DNA of 5,386 nucleotides from CAZFBR01 sp035353495 [NCBI: uncultured bacterium] (GTDB taxonomy: Bacteria > DAOPZR01): NCBI GenBank assembly GCA_964517215.1, contig CAZFBR010000227.1, positions 1 to 5,386 on the forward strand. Direction: 5' to 3'. The translations under genes were made by a program, and so were the position numbers. The stretch's first letter is position 1. Every line of letters begins with the position of its first letter. Positions 1 to 5,386 of this stretch are shown here, in pieces. Under the pieces are notes generated by a model. That model saw nothing but the letters and a program-made list of their open reading frames with translations. It searched no databases and was not told the DNA's origin.

Positions 1-1
1 C

Positions 2-1792
2 CGCCAGCTCGAGGACGTTACCGGCATGCTGATCGGACACTTCGATGCGTGCCGCGCGCTGGCCGAAGCGGGGCGAATCAGCACGGCCGAGGCCAGGCAG
101 CGGGCTTTCGCCACCGCCGGGTCCGTCCGCTTCGGCAATGCCGACTACTTCTTCGTCTATGACCGCCAGGCGATCAATCTCGCCCATGCCGACACCGCCA
201 TGATCGGCCGCGATCTGTCGCGGTTTGTCGATGTCCGCGGCACCCTCGCCCTGCAGGAAATGCTCGCGCTGACGGCCCGCCAGGATTCGGGCTACTGTTC
301 CTTCTGGTATCACCGCCTGGGCGACAGCACGCCGGTCGAAAAGCTGAGCTTTATCCGCCGCTACGACCCCTGGCAGTGCTTCGTCGGGACCGGCGTCTAT
401 ATCGACGACATCCAGCGCGACGCCGACGCCTATCGCACGCAGCTGACTGCGGCGCTGCGCACGGAACTTGCCGACATCGAGCCCGGACAGCACAGCCGGT
501 TCGCCATCATCGACGACAGCGGCGTTCTCGTGGCGCATCCCGCCCTCACCGGTGCGCTGCCGCTCGCGTCGCACAATTGTGCGGCGGCCCTCCGGGCGTT
601 CGCCGCCGGCGAGCGCTATCGCGGCTGGTTCGATGTGCCCGGCGCCACGGTTACGGTCAGCGCCAGGCGCTGCCCGTCCTTCAACTGGTGGCTGGTCGCC
701 ATCCTCGATGACCGCGACTTGCACGGCCCGGTCAGTCGTGCGCTCGTGCAGCAGGGTCTGCTGCTTTTGCTCGCCACCCTTGCCGCCGTTCTCGCGGCGC
801 TGCTGCTGGCGCGCCGGCTCACCCGTCCGCTGCCGCTGCTCGCCGAGCAGGCGCGCGTCCTGGCGCGCGGCGGGGTGGAGCAGCTGGCGTCAGCCGGCAC
901 CGCCTGCCGCCAGCTGGCAACCGGGCGTGACGACGAACTGGGCGAGCTGGCGCAGGCGCTGGCCGCCATGACCGCGGCGCTGGAGCGTCATATCAGCGAG
1001 CTGGCCGCTTCAACCGCCGCGCAGGCGCGGCTGGCCGGTGAACTGGATATCGCGCGCGATATTCAGCGCGCCATGCTCAAGCCGCCGCGGGTTTCTTCCG
1101 GAGTGCCGTGCACACTTGCTGCCTATCTCGCTCCGGCCGAACAGATCGGCGGCGATCTCTATTTCGGCGAGGAATTGGCCGACGGCCGGCTGCTGCTGGC
1201 GGTCGGCGATGTCTCGGGCAAGGGCATCCCGGGCGCCCTGCACATGGCGCGCACGGTCACCGCCCTGCGCCTGCTGGCGGCCGACGGCACCACCGATCCG
1301 GTCAAGCTGCTGACCCTGCTGAATGCCGAACTGTGCCGCGACAATGCCCAGTGCCATTTCGTCACGCTGTGGTGCGGCGTCTATACCCCCGCCGGCGGCG
1401 CATTGACCTACGCCAGTGCCGGGCATTGCCTGCCCCTGCTGCGCACTGCGGACGGGCAGGTCAGCGAGGGTGCCTTGCTGCGCGGCGCGCCGCTCGGCAT
1501 CCGGAAGGCGGCCGCGTTTGCCGCTACCACCATAACCCTGGCGCCGGGGACGGCGCTCTTGATCTATACCGACGGGATAACCGAAGCCCAGAACCGGGCG
1601 GGCGCCTTCTACGGCGAGCAGCGCCTGCGCGACTGGCTGGCCGCCCAGCCGCCGGCTGCCGACGCCGCGACGCTGGCGGCCGGCCTGACCGCCGCCGTCG
1701 CCGCCTTTGCGGACGGCGCGCCACCCGCGGACGACTTGACGCTGCTGGTGCTGCAGCGCTATCATGAATCAGGCAATGTTGCCGGAGCGTGA
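2..1792 (+). CDS. Cache-HAMP sensor with SpoIIE/RsbU-type PP2C phosphatase domain (5' partial)
   Basis: A membrane-bound serine/threonine phosphatase that probably senses an extracytoplasmic signal and dephosphorylates a STAS-domain protein. The frame is open to the left edge, and no N-terminal transmembrane helix is seen, so the true start is upstream and the ATG at 26 is probably internal. Numbering from that ATG, residues 1-130 match the first lobe of a dCache_2-like sensor (DYFFVYD at 40-46, GTGVYIDDI at 121-129). Residues 157-230 look like a second lobe (FAIIDDSGVLVAHP). A transmembrane helix lies at about 241-262, HAMP at about 263-320, and a linker with the family motif ELDIARDIQ at 339-347. 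The PP2C domain follows, with metal-binding acids in IGGD (D377), GDVSGKG (D395), YTDG (D516) and ADD (D569, D570). The usual Asp of GGDxYD is Phe380 here; that position is not, to my knowledge, a metal ligand. The ligand is unknown. The STAS gene follows with no gap, suggesting one operon and a direct substrate relationship. Confidence -1.
   Translation, partial: RQLEDVTGMLIGHFDACRALAEAGRISTAEARQRAFATAGSVRFGNADYFFVYDRQAINLAHADTAMIGRDLSRFVDVRGTLALQEMLALTARQDSGYCSFWYHRLGDSTPVEKLSFIRRYDPWQCFVGTGVYIDDIQRDADAYRTQLTAALRTELADIEPGQHSRFAIIDDSGVLVAHPALTGALPLASHNCAAALRAFAAGERYRGWFDVPGATVTVSARRCPSFNWWLVAILDDRDLHGPVSRALVQQGLLLLLATLAAVLAALLLARRLTRPLPLLAEQARVLARGGVEQLASAGTACRQLATGRDDELGELAQALAAMTAALERHISELAASTAAQARLAGELDIARDIQRAMLKPPRVSSGVPCTLAAYLAPAEQIGGDLYFGEELADGRLLLAVGDVSGKGIPGALHMARTVTALRLLAADGTTDPVKLLTLLNAELCRDNAQCHFVTLWCGVYTPAGGALTYASAGHCLPLLRTADGQVSEGALLRGAPLGIRKAAAFAATTITLAPGTALLIYTDGITEAQNRAGAFYGEQRLRDWLAAQPPAADAATLAAGLTAAVAAFADGAPPADDLTLLVLQRYHESGNVAGA
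1783..1787 (+). promoter_or_regulatory. Ribosome binding site of the STAS gene
   Basis: CGGAG lies five bases before the ATG at 1793, inside the last codons of the phosphatase gene. Two ATG codons are in tandem (1793 and 1796), and this spacing suits either one. The site supports translation of the STAS protein from within the upstream coding sequence and coupling to it. Confidence 0.6.
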
Positions 1793-2131
1793 ATGATGCA
1801 GCTTACCGAACTCAAGCAGGATACCGTCACCATCATGCAGGTCGCCGGCCGGCTGGACGCGCAGACCGGGCCGGAATTCCTCCGGCGCGGCGCGGCGGCG
1901 GTGGCGCGCGGCGAACACCGCTTCGTCATCGACTGCCGGCAGCTGGAGTACCTGAGCAGCGGCGGCCTGCGCGCCTGCTTCGCGCTCGGCCAGCAGCTCC
2001 CGCCGGGCGGGACCCTGGTCTTCGCCGGCCCGAACGACAATGTCCGCAAGGTCATGGTCGTGGTGGAGCTTGACCGCGATTACCCGGTTATCGCCGATTT
2101 TACTGCCGCCCTCGCCGCCGCCCGCACCTGA
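1793..2131 (+). CDS. STAS-domain anti-sigma factor antagonist (RsbV/SpoIIAA-like)
   Basis: A 112-residue single-domain protein of the usual length for SpoIIAA/RsbV-type antagonists. In this family the unphosphorylated form binds an anti-sigma kinase and frees its sigma factor, while phosphorylation on a conserved serine blocks binding. The sequence shows the N-terminal strand pattern (VTIMQVAGRLDAQTGPEF, 12-29), a central strand (FVIDCRQLEYLSS, 44-56) and the phosphorylation loop YLSSGGLR (53-60). Ser56 aligns with the phosphorylated serine, and Ser55 takes the place often held by Asp, a common variant. A further strand (GTLVFAGP, 73-80) and a C-terminal helix complete the fold. The ATG at 1793 directly follows the phosphatase stop codon, so this protein is the obvious candidate substrate of that phosphatase. 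The partner kinase (RsbW/SpoIIAB-like) is not in the window, so whether the output is a sigma factor or another target cannot be told. Confidence 0.9.
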   Translation: MMQLTELKQDTVTIMQVAGRLDAQTGPEFLRRGAAAVARGEHRFVIDCRQLEYLSSGGLRACFALGQQLPPGGTLVFAGPNDNVRKVMVVVELDRDYPVIADFTAALAAART

Positions 2132-2183
2132 TTCTCCCCGTCATTGCCAACGGGATTGCTGCAGACAACCGGCGTTTATCCGT

Positions 2184-2216
2184 AAAAAAAGCCGGCGCCT
2201 GACTGCGGCGCCGGCT
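2184..2216 (-). terminator. Intrinsic terminator of the homospermidine synthase gene
   Basis: A perfect 10-bp inverted repeat (2190-2199 paired with 2207-2216, arm AGCCGGCGCC on the + strand) encloses a 7-base loop. Seven A residues at 2184-2190 become a T7 run after the stem when read on the - strand, so this is a textbook rho-independent terminator starting 14 bases past the homospermidine synthase stop. Read on the + strand the hairpin lacks a following T run, so it is at best a weak stop for the convergent phosphatase-STAS operon, for which no separate terminator is apparent in 2132-2183. Confidence 0.9.
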
Positions 2217-2229
2217 GCTGGTCACTGCG

Positions 2230-3687
2230 CTATTTCCCGTCAGCGTAAAGGAAATTCTTGAACTGCCACGGGTCCGACAGGTCGAGGTTCGGCTGATTGT
2301 ACCCCTCGAAATTGTTCCAATAGTCCCTGAGCGGCGTCCACTCCGACGGCACCGACAGGCTGTTCCCCAGCCATGGATCGGCGATCTTGAGAATATACTC
2401 ATGCGGCAGCTGGTCGGGAACCAGCACCCCCGCGCGCGGATTGTCGATCATCCACGACACCGCCGCCACCACCGAAATCGCCACCTGGAGCGTGGTGGCA
2501 TTCTGGTGCGGCACCAGGCGTCGCGCCTCCTCGATCGACAAGTCACTCCCTGTCCACCATGAATTGTAGGCATGGCCCATGATCAATGCACCGAGGATGT
2601 CGGTGCCTTTGGTGATCTCGTCTCTCATGATGCGCAGGTTGGGCTGCAGCTGGTAGTTGCGGCCGCGCAGTTCGTGCAACGAAATGATGGCATTGTCACA
2701 CGGGCAGTAGGCATAGTGCATGGTCGGGCGGTAGACCGCCTTCCCATTCTCCCACACCGTCAGTGCATCAGGAATGGTAAACGCCTCGCCGTGACGGACC
2801 ACCATGCCGACGATCCCGTAGTTCGGCACCCACGAGCGCACCCAGGTGTTCATCCCCATGCGGGCGAGACAAATCTGGGTCTTCGGCCCCGCACGATGCT
2901 CGAAGGCGTAGGCGGGCAGTTCCTTCTCGTGCGTCCCCCAGCCCAGTTCCGCGGTGGTGATCCCCTCTTCGCGGAAGCCCTCGATGCTCCAGGTGTTGAC
3001 GAACTCGTCCACTTCCTTCGGTTGGTTCGAGATCTGCGTATCGCGTTCGCTGCAATGGATGACCTTGACCCCCAGTTTCCACGCCAGCCGGTTGAATGCG
3101 CGGCTGGCCAACGCCTGACTGATCTCCTCCGCCACCGCACCGGTATACTTCTTCTCCGCCAGTCCGCGCGTGGCAATATCGATCAGCCCGCGCTTCGTCC
3201 AGTGGGAAATAAGCCCGGGATTGGCGCCATGTTCAATCACCGCCGTCACGCCCTTCTCCTGCCACCCCGCGATCATGCTGCGTATCTGCATATGCCGGTG
3301 GTACAGGGTCTTTTCCGTCGGGTGCTGCGTAGCCGCATCCGCATACGGATCCCACAGCTCGATCGAGGTATTGATGTACAGCACGTCATGGTCATGGCAC
3401 CATTGCAGCAGTTCACAGCAGTCGATATTCCACGCCAGGTCAATGAGCAGGTCGCCCTTGCCGACATACTTGCCGAGGGTACTGCCGAGGTTTTCCTTCG
3501 TCACGCGTTCGCGGACGAAGTTCACGCCCTGCAAGGTGAATTCGCGGAGCTCCTTGCTCTTGTCCTCAAAATCGATGACGGTAATGTTCGCCGCCGGCAT
3601 ATCCACCAGCTTGCGCAGGATCGGCAGCGCGCACTGCGCCACCGAGCCAAACCCGATCATCAGAATCTTGCCGCGAAACTCCCCCAT
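2230..3687 (-). CDS. hss: Homospermidine synthase
   Basis: A cytoplasmic NAD-dependent polyamine enzyme. The family transfers an aminobutyl group from one putrescine (or spermidine) to another putrescine, giving sym-homospermidine. The protein is 485 residues from the chosen ATG, close to the roughly 480 of known bacterial enzymes. Numbered from that ATG, it shows a Rossmann dinucleotide loop (IGFGSVA, 11-17), an SIELW segment (E110), HGANPGL (N156), CSERDTQ (E214), VNTWSIEGF (W233), HYAYCPCDNA (324-333), GSDLSIEEAR (380-389) and a C-terminal SDPWQF. These match, from memory, the Blastochloris viridis enzyme, whose Trp229 in NTWSVEGF is an active-site cation-pi residue corresponding to W233. 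The ATG at 3687 is preferred because AAGGAG sits 8 bases upstream; an in-frame GTG at 3705 is possible but would place that site inside the gene. The gene has its own promoter and terminator, and no putrescine or spermidine gene is adjacent. Sampled sequence is less GC-rich than in the phosphatase gene. Confidence 0.95.
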   Translation of the reverse strand: MGEFRGKILMIGFGSVAQCALPILRKLVDMPAANITVIDFEDKSKELREFTLQGVNFVRERVTKENLGSTLGKYVGKGDLLIDLAWNIDCCELLQWCHDHDVLYINTSIELWDPYADAATQHPTEKTLYHRHMQIRSMIAGWQEKGVTAVIEHGANPGLISHWTKRGLIDIATRGLAEKKYTGAVAEEISQALASRAFNRLAWKLGVKVIHCSERDTQISNQPKEVDEFVNTWSIEGFREEGITTAELGWGTHEKELPAYAFEHRAGPKTQICLARMGMNTWVRSWVPNYGIVGMVVRHGEAFTIPDALTVWENGKAVYRPTMHYAYCPCDNAIISLHELRGRNYQLQPNLRIMRDEITKGTDILGALIMGHAYNSWWTGSDLSIEEARRLVPHQNATTLQVAISVVAAVSWMIDNPRAGVLVPDQLPHEYILKIADPWLGNSLSVPSEWTPLRDYWNNFEGYNQPNLDLSDPWQFKNFLYADGK

Positions 3688-3695
3688 TTTTTCTA

Positions 3696-3701
3696 CTCCT
3701 T
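3696..3701 (-). promoter_or_regulatory. hss: Ribosome binding site of hss; fixes its start
   Basis: AAGGAG on the - strand, separated by 8 bases from the ATG at 3687. It decides against the upstream in-frame GTG at 3705, whose reading frame would run through this site. Confidence 0.8.
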
Positions 3702-3757
3702 GCACCTGTTTTGCCCAGCCCGCCGTGCGTCGCGAACCACGCGCACCAGCGCATTGC

Positions 3758-3787
3758 AGTATAGCAACCGCCGCGCGGAACTGTCAA
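3758..3787 (-). promoter_or_regulatory. hss: Sigma-70-type promoter of hss
   Basis: On the - strand a perfect -35 box TTGACA (3787-3782) is followed after 18 bases by TATACT (3763-3758), which differs from the consensus -10 at one position. TGC directly before the -10 box makes it an extended -10. An A-rich stretch (TAAAAA) lies just upstream of the -35 box. Transcription would start near 3751, giving a leader of about 63 bases before the hss ATG. The promoter lies between the barrel gene and hss, so hss can be transcribed independently. An 8-bp palindrome CCGCGCGG (3771-3778) sits in the spacer and could be a repressor site, but it is short and GC-rich, so this is speculative. Confidence 0.82.
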
Positions 3788-3803
3788 TTTTTACGCAGAT
3801 TGA

Positions 3804-4724
3804 TCAGGGTTGTGTGTCGCCGGGCGCACCCCAGCGCATGCCCAGCGCGAGGCGGTGAGTGGCGCCCAGCTCGCCCTGCGGCTGCCAGGCATATTCGAGC
3901 GTCCAGTCGTCCACGCCGGCAGCGAGGCCGGCGGTAACGCCGCGCCCTGCATCGCTGCGTGTCCGGTAGCCGGCACGCAAGGCCAGCCGGTCGAGCAGGG
4001 CCAATTCCACGCCGCCGCACCAATACAGATCCTCAGTGCTGGTTTTCACCGCTTCCAGCGCCGCAAGCAGCGGCCAGCGCTCGGCCGACCATGCCGCACC
4101 CGCCCGCCAGGTCATCGGCAGGGAGTTCGCCTCATGGTCATACTGCAGGTCCCCCCCCCAATGCTGCAGCATCACTCCGCCGCACCAGCGCCGGTTCGCC
4201 GACCGGACGGTCAACCCGATATCAACCGCACCCGTCTGGGCATGGATGCCGTCCAGACTGCTGCGCAGATATTTGCCCGCCAGCCCGATGGCCACAACGT
4301 CATGCGGCCGCCAGGCGCCTGCCAGCACAAGGTCGAGGTCACCGGCGGAGCGGTTGCCGATATCGTAACCCGAGGCGTCGCGCCCCGGTATCGCCCCGTA
4401 ATCCATGTAGCCAATTCCGATCCCGGCCGCCGTCCGGCTGTTCAGCGGCATGGTCAGCGCCGCCTGATGCAGGCGCATGTCGGCAATGGAGAAATTCTGC
4501 AGGAACGACGCCGCCGGACGATCGAGCTGCATCAGCGTGGCCGGATTGCCGAACATGCTCTCCGCCCCGTCGGGCAGTGCGGCCTGCGCCCCGCCCAGCG
4601 CGGCATGACGGGTGCCGCCCAACAGCTTGAGGAAGGTGCCGGCATGCGTGCCCGGCCCGGCCGCGGCAGGCGCAGCCCAGACGATTACCGCCAGCACGAG
4701 CGGCAGCCAGCGGCGGGTGCTCAC
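3804..4724 (-). CDS. PorV/PorQ-family outer-membrane beta-barrel protein
   Basis: A 306-residue predicted outer-membrane protein. Residues 1-22 form a signal peptide (basic start STRR, hydrophobic LPLVLAVIVWA, cleavage likely after APAAA at 22). Directly after comes the family signature: GTFLKLLGGTRHAALGGAQ (29-47) and an alanine-rich segment ending in MFGNPATL (57-64). It resembles the 'GxRxxAMGGAxxAxxxDxxAxxxNPAxL' pattern of PorV/PorQ (UPF0164/FadL-like) proteins. The rest alternates polar and hydrophobic residues with many Gly, Tyr and Trp, as in transmembrane beta strands. In type IX secretion PorV shuttles cargo from the translocon to the attachment complex; whether this homologue does so is inference. 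The start is GTG at 4724, overlapping the upstream stop as GTGA. The gene carries a nine-G tract and two WCGGV motifs (180-184, 235-239). A general FadL-like transporter is an alternative. No terminator is evident before hss. Confidence 0.85.
   Translation of the reverse strand: MSTRRWLPLVLAVIVWAAPAAAGPGTHAGTFLKLLGGTRHAALGGAQAALPDGAESMFGNPATLMQLDRPAASFLQNFSIADMRLHQAALTMPLNSRTAAGIGIGYMDYGAIPGRDASGYDIGNRSAGDLDLVLAGAWRPHDVVAIGLAGKYLRSSLDGIHAQTGAVDIGLTVRSANRRWCGGVMLQHWGGDLQYDHEANSLPMTWRAGAAWSAERWPLLAALEAVKTSTEDLYWCGGVELALLDRLALRAGYRTRSDAGRGVTAGLAAGVDDWTLEYAWQPQGELGATHRLALGMRWGAPGDTQP
4151..4159 (-). repeat. Nine-G homopolymer tract inside the barrel gene
   Basis: Nine consecutive C on the + strand read as TGG GGG GGG GAC on the coding strand, encoding W189-G190-G191-D192 of the PorV/PorQ-like protein. 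Gain or loss of one base would shift the frame and remove roughly the last third of the barrel. Such tracts can mediate phase variation, and they are also a common site of sequencing error. Confidence 0.9.
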
Positions 4725-5386
4725 CGGATCACCATGATCTTGCCGGTGCGTTGCCGGCCGTCACTGGTCGCCAGCCAGACATAGACCCCGCTGGCCACCG
4801 GCTCGCCCTGCTCGTTGCTGACGTCCCAGGCGGCACGATTGGCAGTTGCCGGCACGGTGAAATCAGCCACGCGTTCCGCAGCGACGGTATAAATGCGGAG
4901 GCGGGTGCCGCCGGGCAGGTTATCGAAGGTCACCACCCGATGCCCAAGCCCCGCGTTCGGACGGAACGGATTCGGATAGACATTGATCTGGTCGAGGTCG
5001 CTGGCCGCCAGCCCGCCCGCGAGCGCAAAGAGCGAAAGGTGCGCCAGCGGCATCACCAGCAGATTGCGGTTAGGGTTCACGCTGCCGCCCGGCTCATATT
5101 CCCAACGTCCGCCGGCAAGGGTATATAACGCCAGGGAGGTTTCCGGCAGCCCGGTGCCGTCGATGATCCCGTCGGCGTTGGTGTCGGGATAACTGACGAT
5201 GAACTGAATGCCACCCTCCGGGAACGACGTCAGCAGATTGCCGGCGGCATCATGCACCTCCACCTTGAACTCGGCATGCAACCGGTCACCGCTGGCCGTG
5301 CACAACAGCCGCCGGCCGGGAACGGCAAACCCCGCGCTGGCGCCGTCAATGGCGGCGCGCGCCGCGGTATCCACGCCCGCCAGCCC
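4721..5386 (-). CDS. C-terminal part of an exported protein with FlgD-Ig / type IX-like sorting domain (5' partial)
   Basis: The frame is open to the right edge, and the GTG at 5374 is an internal valine, so the visible 221 codons are the end of a probably much larger surface or secreted protein. Numbered from that GTG, residues 33-60 look like a beta-sandwich strand region (HAEFKVEVHDAAGNLLTSF). Next is DTNADGIID (64-72), which resembles an EF-hand/thrombospondin-3-like calcium loop, then LPETSLALYTLAGGRWEYEPGG and HLSLFAL (112-118). The final domain (129-217) has VYPNPFRP (132-139), FDNLPGGTRLRIYT, WDVSNEQGEPVASGVYVW and a closing KIMVIR. This is the pattern of FlgD-like Ig domains and of type IX secretion C-terminal signals; it fits the FlgD-Ig form better than the classic Bacteroidetes type A domain. 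Enzymatic or adhesive function lies in the missing N-terminus. Its stop codon overlaps the PorV/PorQ-like gene start, linking the two. Confidence 0.85.
   Translation of the reverse strand, partial: GLAGVDTAARAAIDGASAGFAVPGRRLLCTASGDRLHAEFKVEVHDAAGNLLTSFPEGGIQFIVSYPDTNADGIIDGTGLPETSLALYTLAGGRWEYEPGGSVNPNRNLLVMPLAHLSLFALAGGLAASDLDQINVYPNPFRPNAGLGHRVVTFDNLPGGTRLRIYTVAAERVADFTVPATANRAAWDVSNEQGEPVASGVYVWLATSDGRQRTGKIMVIR

Noticed and set aside
26-28. ATG at 26 as the true start of the phosphatase
   Set aside because: The frame is open to the window edge and the residues before the ATG (RQLEDVTG) continue the helix that normally leads into this sensor domain; the expected first transmembrane helix is missing.
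1010-1765. 251-codon open frame on the - strand opposite the phosphatase domain
   Set aside because: It lies antisense to a PP2C domain with all metal-binding motifs intact; its Gly/Arg/Gln-rich protein has no recognisable fold.
1789-2073. Alternative frame starting four bases before the STAS gene start
   Set aside because: It overlaps the STAS gene in another frame and yields an Arg-rich low-complexity protein, whereas the STAS frame shows the full family pattern.
2137-2154. Small inverted repeat CCCGT/ACGGG after the STAS gene as a + strand terminator
   Set aside because: The stem is only 5 bp with an 8-base loop and no T run follows it, so it does not qualify as an intrinsic terminator.
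2572-3858. 428-codon open frame on the + strand opposite homospermidine synthase
   Set aside because: It is antisense to a confidently identified gene, has no recognisable domain, and is rich in Arg, His and Gln in the manner of frames mirrored from GC-rich coding DNA.
3810-4784. 324-codon open frame on the + strand opposite the PorV/PorQ-like gene
   Set aside because: Composition is that of a mirror frame (Arg, Gln, Pro, His rich), it crosses the boundary of two real genes on the other strand, and it shows no family motif.

Overview
The window holds five protein-coding genes in two blocks that point toward each other, with a compact terminator region between them. Block 1 (+ strand, 1-2131) is a signalling pair. 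Its first gene is a membrane sensor phosphatase (double Cache-like sensor, transmembrane helix, HAMP, SpoIIE/RsbU-type PP2C domain) whose N-terminus lies off the left edge. The second is a small STAS-domain anti-sigma factor antagonist of the RsbV/SpoIIAA type, which starts directly after the phosphatase stop codon. Together they look like the input half of a partner-switching pathway: the phosphatase would dephosphorylate the STAS protein, which could then sequester an anti-sigma (or other) switch kinase. No such kinase or sigma factor is in the window.

Block 2 (- strand, 5386-2230) contains, in transcription order, the C-terminal part of a large exported protein, a PorV/PorQ-family outer-membrane beta-barrel and a bacterial homospermidine synthase. 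The exported protein ends in a FlgD-Ig / type IX secretion-like C-terminal domain and its N-terminus lies off the right edge. Its stop codon overlaps the start of the barrel gene (GTGA), so the two are probably translationally coupled. Homospermidine synthase is separated by 116 bases and has its own near-consensus sigma-70 promoter, a good ribosome binding site and a strong intrinsic terminator, so it can be expressed alone.

The organism is a Gram-negative-type bacterium, since it has an outer-membrane barrel and a signal peptide, and its DNA is GC-rich. The exported protein's C-terminal style (a Ca-loop-like 'DTNADGIIDGT' segment, an 'HLSLFAL' segment, then 'VYPNPFRP' and a FlgD-like Ig fold) together with a PorV/PorQ-like barrel resembles what I recall from Elusimicrobiota and other uncultured lineages with type IX-like secretion. 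That placement is inference only; no rRNA or other phylogenetic marker is present.

All genes belong to recognisable families and I see no strong evidence for an undescribed system. The points most worth checking are the coupled exported-protein/PorV-like pair, a nine-G tract inside the barrel gene, and the stand-alone homospermidine synthase cassette, which appears somewhat less GC-rich than the signalling genes. I see no tRNA, rRNA, CRISPR array, insertion sequence or integrase.
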